NCBI GenBank assembly: GCA_030683995.1
Contig: JAUXPH010000025.1
Location: 62,001 to 126,000, forward strand
DNA length: 64,000 nt
Origin: Lutibacter sp.
GTDB lineage: Bacteria > Bacteroidota > Bacteroidia > Flavobacteriales > Flavobacteriaceae
Reading direction: 5' to 3'
Below, in pieces: positions 8,544-16,821 of the stretch (its first letter is position 1; every line of letters begins with the position of its first letter). The notes beneath the pieces are model-generated. The model did no database searches. It was not told the origin of the DNA and saw nothing but the letters and a program-made list of their open reading frames with translations. Position numbers and translations under genes: made by a program.

Positions 8544-8574
8544 AAAAATCAAATTATTTTTTAGTTTGATTTTT
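8544..8574 (+). terminator. AT-rich hairpin terminator
   Basis: AAAAATCAAA (8544-8553) pairs perfectly with TTTGATTTTT (8565-8574) around an 11-nt loop, giving a 10-bp stem ending in a T run directly after the stop of the secreted protein gene. Confidence 0.6.
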
Positions 8575-8604
8575 GGAAGCTTGTCTAATTATACAAGTTT
8601 TCAT

Positions 8605-8612
8605 TACCTTTG
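8605..8612 (+). promoter_or_regulatory. -7 box TACCTTTG upstream of the ABC-F gene
   Basis: TACCTTTG matches TAnnTTTG exactly and lies 23 nt before the ATG at 8636. A TTG at 8581-8583 sits 21 nt upstream, slightly beyond the ideal spacing. Confidence 0.6.
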
Positions 8613-8635
8613 CGGCCTAATTTTCAAAAAATTAT

Positions 8636-10279
8636 ATGGTTTCAGTAGAAGGATTGAGTGTGGAATTTGGAGGTACAACGCTTTTTAAGGACATTTCTTT
8701 TGTGATAAATGAAAAGGATCGCATCGCCTTAATGGGTAAAAATGGCGCAGGAAAATCGACTTTGCTAAAAATCATTGCCGGATATCAAAAAGCTTCCAGC
8801 GGACGAATTTCTGTCCCTAAAGATAAAATTACCGCTTATTTGCCGCAACATTTAATGACGGAGAATGACCGAACAGTTTTTGAAGAAGCTTCTCAGGCTT
8901 TTTCTGAAATTCTTGCTATGCAAACCAAGATGGATGAACTAAATCATCAACTGACAGTTCGCACCGATTACGAATCTGATGAATATTATGCTATTATAGA
9001 ACAGGTCTCGGCTTTAAGCGAAAAATTGTACAGCAACGGTGAAATCAATTTTGATGCGGAAGTCGAAAAAATTGTGTTGGGATTGGGTTTCGAACGCGCC
9101 GATTTTAACCGTCCAACTGCCGATTTTAGCGGTGGCTGGCGTATGCGCATTGAACTTGCGAAAATATTGCTGCAAAATCCAGATTTGATTTTATTGGATG
9201 AACCAACAAACCACCTCGATATAGATTCTGTTCAGTGGCTTGAAAATTTTCTGGTAAACAGCGGAAAAGCCGTCATAATTATTTCTCACGACCGAGCTTT
9301 TGTGGATAAAATTACCACACGAACCATTGAAGTTACGATGGGTCGCATTTACGATTACAAGGTGAATTACTCCAAATACCTTGAACTGCGAAAAGAACGT
9401 CGCGAACAGCAACAAAAACAGTTGGATGAACAACAAAAAATAATAGCCGACACACAGGAATTCATCGACCGATTTAAAGGAACATATTCAAAAACATTGC
9501 AGGTGCAATCGCGCGTAAAAATGCTCGAAAAGCTTGAAATTGTTGAAGTTGATGAAATAGATACCTCTCACCTAAAACTCCGTTTTCCTCCTTCTCCCCG
9601 CTCCGGTACTTATCCGGTAACGGCAGAAAATGTGTCAAAAACTTACGACAAACATCTCGTGTTTGATGACGCAACTTTTGCCATTCAACGCGGTGAAAAG
9701 GTCGCTTTTGTAGGGAAAAACGGCGAAGGGAAATCCACTTTTATCAAAGCCATTATGGGCGAAATTGAGCACGGCGGCAAGCTAACGCTCGGACACAATA
9801 CGATGATTGGGTATTTTGCGCAAAATGAAGCTTCTTTGCTCGATGAAACGGCAACTGTTTTTCAAACCATTGACAATGTAGCAAAAGGCGATATCCGAAC
9901 CAAAATAAAGGATTTTTTGGGTGCTTTTATGTTTGGCAGTGAAGATTGGGACAAAAAAGTGAAAGTACTTTCGGGTGGCGAACGCACGCGATTGGCAATG
10001 ATTAAATTGCTGCTTGAACCGGTAAATCTTTTGATTTTGGATGAGCCTACAAACCACCTCGATATGCGCACCAAAGATATTTTGAAACAAGCGCTGATGA
10101 ATTTCGACGGAACCTTGATTTTGGTGTCGCACGACCGTGATTTTTTAGACGGAATGGTGAGCAAAATATACGAATTTGGCAACAAACGGGTCAATGAGCA
10201 TTTTGAAGGAATCCAGGAGTTTTTGGAACGCAAAAAAATGGTGCGTTTAAATGAATTGGAAAGTGCTGTTAAAAAATAA
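8636..10279 (+). CDS. ABC-F family ATPase
   Basis: The 547-residue cytosolic protein has two ATP-binding cassettes and no membrane segment. In the first, Walker A is GKNGAGKS (about 34-41), the signature FSGGWRMR and Walker B LILLDEPTNHLD. In the second, Walker A is GKNGEGKS, the signature LSGGERTR and Walker B LLILDEPTNHLD. A charged linker rich in RKERREQQQKQLDEQQK joins them. ABC-F proteins act on the ribosome, either in translation quality control or in drug protection. The subfamily (Uup/YbiT/YheS-like) cannot be fixed by eye. It is a single-gene unit with its own promoter. Confidence 0.93.
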   Translation: MVSVEGLSVEFGGTTLFKDISFVINEKDRIALMGKNGAGKSTLLKIIAGYQKASSGRISVPKDKITAYLPQHLMTENDRTVFEEASQAFSEILAMQTKMDELNHQLTVRTDYESDEYYAIIEQVSALSEKLYSNGEINFDAEVEKIVLGLGFERADFNRPTADFSGGWRMRIELAKILLQNPDLILLDEPTNHLDIDSVQWLENFLVNSGKAVIIISHDRAFVDKITTRTIEVTMGRIYDYKVNYSKYLELRKERREQQQKQLDEQQKIIADTQEFIDRFKGTYSKTLQVQSRVKMLEKLEIVEVDEIDTSHLKLRFPPSPRSGTYPVTAENVSKTYDKHLVFDDATFAIQRGEKVAFVGKNGEGKSTFIKAIMGEIEHGGKLTLGHNTMIGYFAQNEASLLDETATVFQTIDNVAKGDIRTKIKDFLGAFMFGSEDWDKKVKVLSGGERTRLAMIKLLLEPVNLLILDEPTNHLDMRTKDILKQALMNFDGTLILVSHDRDFLDGMVSKIYEFGNKRVNEHFEGIQEFLERKKMVRLNELESAVKK

Positions 10280-10314
10280 AATCTGTTTTAACAATACTGA
10301 ATTCTCGCTTTAAG

Positions 10315-10370
10315 AACCTTGCGAACTTTGTGAAATTTGCGTAATACTTTGCGTAGTTAGCGGTTAAAAT
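10315..10370. repeat. Dispersed 'gcgaactttg...gcggttaa' type repeat
   Basis: The sequence TTGCGAACTTTGTGAAATTTG with the following TTTGCGTAGTTAGCGG is low-complexity in GCG/TTTG words. It is the inverted counterpart of the 'aaccgc...gcaaag' stretch near 2750-2795. Repeats of this type are common between flavobacterial genes; no function is known. Confidence 0.4.
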
Positions 10371-10456
10371 TGAAACAATATAATTAAATTAGATATTTAC
10401 ATTTTTTTAATAAAATATTGATATCAATCATTTTAAATAAAATTTTGAAAGAAAAA

Positions 10457-11227
10457 ATGAGCATATTGGGATGCGGCTGGCTTGGAAAACCATTGGCCGT
10501 CAGTTTAATGAAAAAAGGATTTACCGTAAAAGGATCGACCACTTCTGAAGAAAAACTTGGAGAATTTCAAGAAATTGGCATAAGGCCCTTTTTAATAAGT
10601 CTCGACAATTTAACGCACAATATCTCCGCATTTTTAGATTCGGAAATTTTAATTGTGGCATTGCCTTCCAAAGATATTGAGAGTTTTCGGAATTTGATTG
10701 GCCACATTGAGAAATCGCCCATAAAAAAAGTCATTTTTATAAGTTCCACATCCGTTTATGGGAATTCTGAAGAAGTTGTGACAGAAGAATCCGAAACGCT
10801 TCCATCTGCATTGACAACTATTGAAATGCTTTTTAAAAATTCAGCCCATTTTGAAACCACCATTATTCGTTTTGCAGGGATGTTTGGGGATAACAGAAAA
10901 CCGGGCAATTTTTTTAAAAACGGAAGAAAAATACCAAATCCGGATGGATTTGTGAATATGATTCATCAGGATGATTGCATCCAACTTATTGAAAAAGTCA
11001 TCGAAAAAAATGCTTGGAATGAAGTCTTGAACGGTTGCGCAGATACCCATCCAACAAGGAAGGAATTTTATACAAAATGCACTTTAGATATCGGACTTGA
11101 AATTCCTGAATTTGAAGAGGTTACTGAAATTAAACAAAAAGTAATTTCAAACAGAAAATCCATAGAAATTTTGGATTTTAAGTATCAATTTGGAGATCTT
11201 TTGGCACTAAATTATGGAGAAATATAA
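10457..11227 (+). CDS. NAD-dependent epimerase/dehydratase-like protein (YeeZ type)
   Basis: The extended SDR fold begins MSILGCGWLGKPLA, a GxGxxG nucleotide-binding loop at the very N-terminus, so I start at the ATG 10457 rather than the upstream TTG at 10418. STSVYG (in FISSTSVYG) and a later HQDDCI stretch are typical of the atypical SDR5/YeeZ group. The length (256 residues) matches these short epimerase-like proteins, which lack part of the substrate domain. The substrate is unknown. It is monocistronic and convergent with the glutathione peroxidase gene. Confidence 0.75.
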   Translation: MSILGCGWLGKPLAVSLMKKGFTVKGSTTSEEKLGEFQEIGIRPFLISLDNLTHNISAFLDSEILIVALPSKDIESFRNLIGHIEKSPIKKVIFISSTSVYGNSEEVVTEESETLPSALTTIEMLFKNSAHFETTIIRFAGMFGDNRKPGNFFKNGRKIPNPDGFVNMIHQDDCIQLIEKVIEKNAWNEVLNGCADTHPTRKEFYTKCTLDIGLEIPEFEEVTEIKQKVISNRKSIEILDFKYQFGDLLALNYGEI

Positions 11228-11293
11228 GCTGTGATTTAATACAATTCCTATAAAAAAAACAAGTTGAAAAAATTTAATTTTCAAATCATTAGA

Positions 11294-11857
11294 TTACTTC
11301 ACTAATTTAACAATTTTATCGCTTAATGGCTCTGTAATGCTATAAAAAACATCTATTAATTTTCCGTTTTCATCCACCAAATATTTTTGAAAATTCCATT
11401 TTACGCTGCTATTCATAACGCTATTCAATTCTTTTTTAGTTAGCCAAGCATACAATGGATGCTGATTTTCGCCTTTCACGTCTATTTTTTCTGTCATCAA
11501 AAAATCAACACCGTAATTTTTTTCGCAAAAACTTTTGATTTGAGATGTTGTTCCAGATTCTTGCTCACCAAATTGGTTGCAAGGCAATCCGATGACCACC
11601 AATTTGTCTTTATAAGTTTCGTGTAATTTTTGTAAATCCTTATATTGCGGCGTAAAACCGCACTCGGAAGCCACATTCACAAAAAGGATTTTCTTTCCTT
11701 TAAACTGATTTAAATCTATTTTTTCACCAGTTAAACTGTTGATTGCTATTTCGTACATATTGGCAGGTTTTAAGTTCGTCTTTTTATCTTGTGCACATCC
11801 TTGAAGCAAGGAAGTGAAAATTAAAAAGATTGTTGCTATTATTTTTAATGCTTTCAT
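11294..11857 (-). CDS. Glutathione peroxidase-type thiol peroxidase lipoprotein
   Basis: The 187-residue protein has a lipoprotein signal with Cys21 (SLLQGC), then a GPx fold. The peroxidatic residue is Cys66 in NVASECGFTPQY, Gln95 lies in LPCNQFGEQE, and Trp154/Asn155 lie in VKWNF, completing the catalytic tetrad. A further Cys93 is present. It uses Cys rather than selenocysteine, so thioredoxin is the likelier reductant. The lipid anchor places it in the envelope, unlike most cytosolic GPx proteins; peroxide or lipid-peroxide removal is inferred. Confidence 0.88.
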   Translation of the reverse strand: MKALKIIATIFLIFTSLLQGCAQDKKTNLKPANMYEIAINSLTGEKIDLNQFKGKKILFVNVASECGFTPQYKDLQKLHETYKDKLVVIGLPCNQFGEQESGTTSQIKSFCEKNYGVDFLMTEKIDVKGENQHPLYAWLTKKELNSVMNSSVKWNFQKYLVDENGKLIDVFYSITEPLSDKIVKLVK

Positions 11858-11987
11858 ATTTTTTAAATTTTAAAATTTACAATACCCCAATATAAGTTAA
11901 ATATTTGTTCGAAAATAGCTGTTTTTTCTAATTTTTTCAACCTAATATAAAATATCCCCAATCAAATTTTTGAAGAAATAAATTAAA

Positions 11988-13547
11988 TTATTGCAGCATT
12001 TTTATTGCAGCTTCTGCACAACGTTCACCGTCCATAGCGGCAGAAACAATACCTCCGGCATAACCTCCGCCCTCTCCACAAGGGAAAAGTCCGGCAATTT
12101 CAGGGTGTTCCAAATTTTCTTTTCTTGGAATATTTACCGGTGAAGATGTCCGCGATTCCACCCCAACAACATTGGCTTCTTCGGTATAAAATCCTTTCAT
12201 TTTTTGTCCGAATTCCATAAAACCCGTTCTCAGCCTACCTCCTATGATTTTTGGCAATAAGGAATGTAAAGGCGCCGATTTTAATCCGGGCTGATAGGAA
12301 GTTACGTTTAAACTTGATGACAATCGGCCTTCCACAAAATCTGTTAAACGTTGTGCTGGTGCAGCCTGAGTTCTTCCGCCTGCCAAAAAAGCCAATTTTT
12401 CCAAATCTTTTTGAAATTCCAACCCTTTTAAAACACCAAATTGTTCGTATTTGTACAAATCTTTTTCGGCATTAATTTCCACCACAATTCCTGAATTAGC
12501 AAACTTGCTGTTGCGTTTTGAAGGCGACATTCCGTTTACCACCACTTCGCCCGGCGATGTTGCGGCCGGTACAATAAATCCGCCCGGACACATACAGAAT
12601 GAATAAACGCCCCGGTCATTTACCTGATGCACAAGACTGTAAGCAGCCGGAGGCAACAATTCATTACGTTGGTCTTCGCAATGATATTGAATGGAATCGA
12701 TAATATGCTGCGGATGTTCTACCCGAACGCCCATCGCGAAAGATTTGGCTTTTAGGGAAATGTTTTTTCTGTGCAGCAAATAATAAATATCACGTGCCGA
12801 ATGTCCAGTCGCCAAAATTAAGGCCTGAACAGGCATTTCTTTATCATTTTGCAATTTTATTGCACAAATTTTATGGTCTTTTATAATGAAATCTGTCACC
12901 CTGCTTTCAAAGTGAATTTCACCTCCATATTTCAACACAGTTTCCCTAATATTTTCGACAATTTTAGGCAGTTTATTGGTGCCGATATGCGGATGCGCAT
13001 CCACAAGAATTTGCTCGGTGGCGCCGTGAAAAACAAAGTTTTCAAAAACCCGGCGCACGTCACCACGTTTTAAACTTCGGGTATATAATTTTCCGTCGGA
13101 ATACGTTCCTGCTCCGCCTTCACCAAAACAATAATTGGAATCTTCATTAACAATATGAAACTGGTTTATGGCACGTAAATCGCGCCTTCTCTCCTGGACT
13201 TTTTTTCCGCGTTCCAGCACAATGGGCTTATAACCCAATTCAATACAACGCAAAGCGGCGAACATTCCGGCAGGACCAAAACCAATAATATGAATTTCTT
13301 TAGCGGTTGAAACATCTTTATATAAAAATGAATCAATCACAGTTTCCGTAGCCTGTTCTTGAATATATATGGCAACTTTGTAATTAAAAATAATGTCAGA
13401 CTTTCGGGCATCAATTGATTTGCGCAAAACTTTTACGGTACTGATGTCTTTTTCGGCAATGTTTAAAAAGCGTGCTGCTTTTTTCTTTAAAATTCCTTCA
13501 ATCTTTTCTTCTTGAATAGGAATCCGAAGCTGGATGTTTTTAATCAT
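11988..13547 (-). CDS. COG2509-type FAD-dependent dehydrogenase
   Basis: The protein begins MIKNIQLRIPIQEE at ATG 13545-13547; a longer reading from TTG 13565 would begin upstream of the promoter box at 13553-13560 and is rejected. An N-terminal domain of about 90 residues is followed by the FAD-binding loop GFGPAGMFAALR with its closing acidic ILERG stretch, then GEGGAGTYSDGKLYTR and the C-terminal PCGEGGGYAGGIVSAAMDG motif. These features match the uncharacterised FAD-dependent dehydrogenases of about 520 residues found across bacteria. The substrate is unknown. It is cytosolic and monocistronic. Confidence 0.85.
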   Translation of the reverse strand: MIKNIQLRIPIQEEKIEGILKKKAARFLNIAEKDISTVKVLRKSIDARKSDIIFNYKVAIYIQEQATETVIDSFLYKDVSTAKEIHIIGFGPAGMFAALRCIELGYKPIVLERGKKVQERRRDLRAINQFHIVNEDSNYCFGEGGAGTYSDGKLYTRSLKRGDVRRVFENFVFHGATEQILVDAHPHIGTNKLPKIVENIRETVLKYGGEIHFESRVTDFIIKDHKICAIKLQNDKEMPVQALILATGHSARDIYYLLHRKNISLKAKSFAMGVRVEHPQHIIDSIQYHCEDQRNELLPPAAYSLVHQVNDRGVYSFCMCPGGFIVPAATSPGEVVVNGMSPSKRNSKFANSGIVVEINAEKDLYKYEQFGVLKGLEFQKDLEKLAFLAGGRTQAAPAQRLTDFVEGRLSSSLNVTSYQPGLKSAPLHSLLPKIIGGRLRTGFMEFGQKMKGFYTEEANVVGVESRTSSPVNIPRKENLEHPEIAGLFPCGEGGGYAGGIVSAAMDGERCAEAAIKMLQ

Positions 13548-13552
13548 AGGTG

Positions 13553-13560
13553 CAAAAATA
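13553..13560 (-). promoter_or_regulatory. -7 box TATTTTTG, implying a leaderless or near-leaderless mRNA
   Basis: TATTTTTG on the minus strand is an exact TAnnTTTG match and ends only 5 nt before the ATG at 13547. Transcription would start at or just before the ATG. No good -33 element was found. Confidence 0.5.
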
Positions 13561-13617
13561 CTCAAATTTCAAAGAAAAAACTATAGTGCAAAATATGGTT
13601 TTTTTATTTCTTTCTTC

Positions 13618-13752
13618 TTAATTATTAATTTGCAGGTCAATGAGAATACCAATCACCACCAACGCAATTTCACCAATGGCGTATTTAAGATAGGCGTTGG
13701 TTTTATCTTCTTGCAGGAGTTTTTTGAGGACGTTAAGGAAGAGTTTGATCGC
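13618..13752 (-). pseudogene. DUF6090 gene fragment D1 (start codon lost)
   Basis: Forty-four codons and a stop read IKLFLNVLKKLLQEDK, then YLKYAIGEIALVVIGIL and LQINN, which is the N-terminal amphipathic and transmembrane part of DUF6090 family proteins. The start is GCG instead of ATG, and the rest of the usual protein of 200 or more residues is missing. It is the outermost of four such fragments and the only one that continues past the GEIVLVVI segment. Confidence 0.75.
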
Positions 13753-13771
13753 AGTAATTCAATTTTTGTTT

Positions 13772-13977
13772 GTCCCGTTAGAGACTTTATTTCAGTAGCT
13801 TATTTGTACATAAATTTTTTTTTGCCTTTAGGTATAAGATATAATCATTCAATTTGTTTAAATATATAGCGTTCATCAAATTCAAGATTGAATTATATCA
13901 ATATTTCGTACCTAAAGGCACGAGAATTTGATTCTTTTTTTTATTTGTTGCTACCTATATGTTGTCCCAAACGGGAC
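13772..13977 (-). mobile_element. REP-A: non-autonomous deletion derivative of the RAYT element
   Basis: This 206-bp element is bounded by GTCCCGTTAGAGAC (13772-13785) and GTCCCAAACGGGAC (13964-13977), with a GTACCTAAAGGCAC hairpin inside its right end. The interior keeps the last codons of the transposase gene (frame ERYIF-like near 13860-13895) fused directly to the sequence before its start, with about 420 bp in between deleted. Confidence 0.7.
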
Positions 13978-13994
13978 ATAAAATTGTTTTGTTA

Positions 13995-14091
13995 GCCACC
14001 TGCACAATTTCGCCAATGGCGTATTTTCGGTAGTTGCTGTTTTGCCTTGTTTAAGGAGTTTTTGGCGAATGTTAAGGAAGAGTTTGATCGC
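13995..14091 (-). pseudogene. DUF6090 gene fragment D2 (frameshifted)
   Basis: Read in two frames it gives IKLFLNIRQKLLKQGK and KYAIGEIVQVA, so a frameshift lies in the middle and the ATG has become GCG. It ends at the same codon region as D3 and D4, where REP-A begins. Confidence 0.65.
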
Positions 14092-14110
14092 AGTAATTCA
14101 ATTTTTGTTT

Positions 14111-14314
14111 GTCCCGTTAGAGACTTTATTTCAGCAGCTTATTTGTACATAAATTTTTTTTTGCCTTTAGGTATAAGATATAATCATTCAATTTGTTTAA
14201 ATATATAACGTTCATTAAATTCAAGATTGAATTATATCAATATTTCGTACCTAAAGGCACGAGAATTTAATTCGTTATTGTTTGTTGTTACCCATTTTTT
14301 GTCCCTATTGGGAC
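14111..14314 (-). mobile_element. REP-B: non-autonomous deletion derivative of the RAYT element
   Basis: At 204 bp it is nearly identical to REP-A, bounded by GTCCCGTTAGAGAC (14111-14124) and GTCCCTATTGGGAC (14301-14314), and has the same internal deletion. The REP-A plus D2 unit and the REP-B plus D3 unit repeat with a period of 339-340 bp. Confidence 0.7.
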
Positions 14315-14329
14315 ATAAATTTGTTTTGT

Positions 14330-14431
14330 TTAGACAACCTGCACAATTTCATCAATGGCGTATTTAAGATAGGCGTTGGTTTTATCTTCTTGTAGGAGTT
14401 TTTTGAGGATGTTAAGAAAGAGTTTGATCAT
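14330..14431 (-). pseudogene. DUF6090 gene fragment D3 (33 codons)
   Basis: The frame runs from ATG 14429-14431 to TAA 14330-14332 and reads MIKLFLNILKKLLQEDK, then YLKYAIDEIVQVV. It keeps the start codon but is truncated where the adjoining REP-B element begins. At most it makes a short membrane-seeking peptide. Confidence 0.7.
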
Positions 14432-14449
14432 AGTGATTCAATTTTGTTT

Positions 14450-15073
14450 GTCCCGTTAGGGACTTTATCTTGGTAGCTTTTTTGTGTTCGAATTGTTTTT
14501 TGTGCCTTTAGGCACAAGATATAATCATTCAATTGGTTTAAATATGTAGCGTTCTTCAAATTCAATATTGAATTCTTTCAATAATTGTATATATTCATCT
14601 TGAAATGTTTTTGATTTATGATGATGCTCTTGGTTTTTGATGTAATTTATTACATTAGGCAATTCCGATTTTGAATATGAAAAAGCTCCAAAACCAGCTT
14701 GCCACGAAAATTTTCCATTAACAAATTCTTTATTGTTTATCCATTTTGATGAATCTTGTTTTACTTGTTTCATCAAATCTGAGAGTGATTGTGTAGGTCG
14801 CATCCCAAACAGAATATGAATATGGTCAGGCATTCCATTTATCTGCAATACTTTATGCTCATTGTTTTGAATGATGCCAGTGATGTATTTGTACAATTCA
14901 TCTTTCCATTCTTTTTTAATCAAACTTTGCCTGTCTTGCACCGCAAAAACGGTTTGAATATGTATTTGTGTATAGGTGTTTGCCATAATTGCGTGTTTAT
15001 ATTTCGTACCTAAAGGCACGAGGATTTAATTCGTTATTGATTGTTGCTACCGATAGGTTGTCCCTAACGGGAC
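14450..15073 (-). mobile_element. REP/RAYT element (complete copy)
   Basis: The 624-bp element carries inverted end structures made of two palindromes each: GTCCCGTTAGGGAC (14450-14463) with GTGCCTTTAGGCAC (14502-14515) on one side, and GTACCTAAAGGCAC (15006-15019) with GTCCCTAACGGGAC (15060-15073) on the other. A Y1/HUH transposase gene lies between. The structure matches a REP-associated tyrosine transposase unit (IS200/IS605 superfamily). Confidence 0.75.
14525..14986 (-). CDS. REP-associated tyrosine (Y1/HUH) transposase
   Basis: The protein begins MANTYTQIHIQTVFAVQ at ATG 14984-14986; an upstream GTG at 15019 lies inside the end palindrome and is unlikely. The HUH motif is MPDHIHILF. 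The catalytic-helix region reads VINYIKNQEHHHK, with its Tyr as the probable nucleophile, and SWQAGFGAFSYS precedes it. At 153 residues it matches the TnpA-REP/RAYT size. It would cut and join single-stranded DNA at the flanking palindromes. No inactivating change is visible, so it may be active. Confidence 0.88.
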   Translation of the reverse strand: MANTYTQIHIQTVFAVQDRQSLIKKEWKDELYKYITGIIQNNEHKVLQINGMPDHIHILFGMRPTQSLSDLMKQVKQDSSKWINNKEFVNGKFSWQAGFGAFSYSKSELPNVINYIKNQEHHHKSKTFQDEYIQLLKEFNIEFEERYIFKPIE

Positions 15074-15089
15074 AAAAAACGGTTTTGTT

Positions 15090-15191
15090 AATAACCACCA
15101 ACACAATTTCACCAATGGCGTATTTAAGATAATTTGTTGTCTTGCCTTGTTCAAGGAGTTTTTGGCGAATGTTAGGGAAAAGTTTGATCAT
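15090..15191 (-). pseudogene. DUF6090 gene fragment D4
   Basis: ATG 15189-15191 opens MIKLFPNIRQKLLEQGK, then YLKYAIGEIVLVVI, the best-preserved copy. The frame then reads straight into the end of the RAYT element and stops at 14997, giving a 64-codon chimeric frame that is not a real gene. Confidence 0.7.
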
Positions 15192-15209
15192 AGTGATTCA
15201 ATTTTGTTT

Positions 15210-15385
15210 GTCCCGTTAGGGACTTTATATTGGTAGCAAAATAGTAAATATAATGTTTTCTGTGCCGTTAGGTACAGCATATTATTGCATCGATTTTAAA
15301 ATATAACGTTCATCAATTTCAAGATTGAATTATTTCTATATCCCACACACAAAGGCACGCGGATTTAATTCGATTTTTGGTTTTG
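15210..15385 (-). mobile_element. REP-C: decayed non-autonomous REP element
   Basis: It starts with an intact GTCCCGTTAGGGAC palindrome (15210-15223) and a GTGCCGTTAGGTAC hairpin near 15262-15275, and keeps the deletion junction of REP-A/B. The right palindrome is missing, and the element fades into the end of the MBOAT gene near 15385. Confidence 0.6.
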
Positions 15386-15393
15386 TCTGATTG

Positions 15394-16809
15394 CTAAAAC
15401 TGAAAATAAATAAACTGTTCGCCGCTTCCTTGCGCAATGGCTATCAGCAAAAACATAAAAGCCCAAACAATTCCCAAAACCCAAGGAGATGTTTTTAATG
15501 AAACTTCTTTTAAAGAAGAATTTCTCATAAACCAATGGCAGATAAACATTAAACCGACAACCACACAAACTTTTAAAATATCGAAGCTTTGCAATATTTT
15601 TTCGCCATCTGAATTTAAAAACAACATAGATGTAATCATATTCCAAGCTGTTTTAAATTCTCTCGCCCTAAAAAATACCCAAGTGAAGTTTACGCAGGTA
15701 AAAGTTACAAAAGCCAAGAACATCCCATTCCACACCGTAATTTTAAACGGAATATATCGCTTTTGAAGTTTTTCTAATATCAAATAAACGCCGTGCAAAC
15801 CGCCCCAAACCATAAAAGTCCAAGCGGCACCGTGCCATAAACCGCCTAAAAGCATCGTAATCATAAGTGCGGCATACATACGTGTAACGCCAAATCTATT
15901 TCCGCCTAATGGAATGTACAAATAATCCCTTAACCAGCTTGATAATGAGATGTGCCATCGGTTCCATAAATCTGAAAAACCTAACGCAGCATAAGGATAC
16001 CTAAAGTTATCGGGCAATACCATTCCTAACATTAATGCAATTCCAATGGCGCAAGTTGAATACCCCGCAAAATCAAAAAATATTTGTCCGGAAAAAGCCA
16101 AAGTACCCGACCAGGCATCCCAAAAATTCAACACCTTATCCGATCCAAAAACGGTGTCGGCAGTATCAGCCAATAAAGTATCTGCCATCACCACTTTTTG
16201 AAATAAACCGATGGTCAACAAAAATAATCCCCAAATAAACTGATTTATGGTCGCCTTTTTTTCTTCATAAAATTGCGAAATTAAATCGCCAGCTCTTACT
16301 ATCGGTCCTGCAACCAATTGCGGAAAGAAGGTCACATAAAGCGCAAAATCCAAAAAAGTTTTTGCCCGTTCTGTTTTTCTATTGTACATATCAATGGTAT
16401 AAGACATTGTTTGAAAAGTGTAAAATGAAATTCCCATTGGCAAAATAATATCCATTTTTTGTGGATGGTAATAGATATCTACCGAATTTACCAATGCCGT
16501 AAAATTTTCCAATAAAAAATTTCCGTATTTGAAAAAAGCCAAAAAACCCAGATTTACGGACATACTCAATAGTAGCCATAGATTTCTATTTTTTTGATTT
16601 TCTTCCTTGGCCAGTTTGTTTCCTGCAATCCAATCGACCATCGTGGAAATCCAAAGTAAAATAACCAATGGCGGATTCCAAAGTCCGTAAAAAACATAAC
16701 TCGCAAACAAGAGCATTCTTTTTTTGTTGGTCCAGCTGAATAGTTTTGCATAATATAAAATCAAAACAATGACTAAAAATACGACGAAGCTTAATGAGTT
16801 GAATAACAT
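15394..16809 (-). CDS. MBOAT family O-acyltransferase (AlgI/DltB-like)
   Basis: The 471-residue polytopic membrane protein begins MLFNSLSFVVFLVIV, typical of AlgI-like MBOATs. It carries ILPMGISFYTFQTMSY, LVAGPIVRAGDLI, DLWNRWHISLSSWLRDYLYIPLGG and the catalytic-His segment LWHGAAWTF. Such proteins pass acyl groups across the membrane to a periplasmic SGNH-type partner that O-acetylates a polysaccharide or other glycan. The gene lies 12 bp downstream of the two SGNH-like genes and is the last gene of that operon. The glycan cannot be named from this window. Confidence 0.9.
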   Translation of the reverse strand: MLFNSLSFVVFLVIVLILYYAKLFSWTNKKRMLLFASYVFYGLWNPPLVILLWISTMVDWIAGNKLAKEENQKNRNLWLLLSMSVNLGFLAFFKYGNFLLENFTALVNSVDIYYHPQKMDIILPMGISFYTFQTMSYTIDMYNRKTERAKTFLDFALYVTFFPQLVAGPIVRAGDLISQFYEEKKATINQFIWGLFLLTIGLFQKVVMADTLLADTADTVFGSDKVLNFWDAWSGTLAFSGQIFFDFAGYSTCAIGIALMLGMVLPDNFRYPYAALGFSDLWNRWHISLSSWLRDYLYIPLGGNRFGVTRMYAALMITMLLGGLWHGAAWTFMVWGGLHGVYLILEKLQKRYIPFKITVWNGMFLAFVTFTCVNFTWVFFRAREFKTAWNMITSMLFLNSDGEKILQSFDILKVCVVVGLMFICHWFMRNSSLKEVSLKTSPWVLGIVWAFMFLLIAIAQGSGEQFIYFQF

Positions 16810-16821
16810 AATTAGTTGGTT

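Noticed and set aside
13534-13869. A 111-codon plus-strand frame
   Set aside because: It runs antisense through a DUF6090 fragment and REP-A and shows no family resemblance.
14997-15191. A 64-codon frame as a real gene
   Set aside because: It is DUF6090 fragment D4 reading into the end of the REP/RAYT element.
13772-15223. Regularly spaced palindromes as a CRISPR or attachment-site array
   Set aside because: The intervals contain related, not unique, sequence and a RAYT transposase; the palindromes are element ends.
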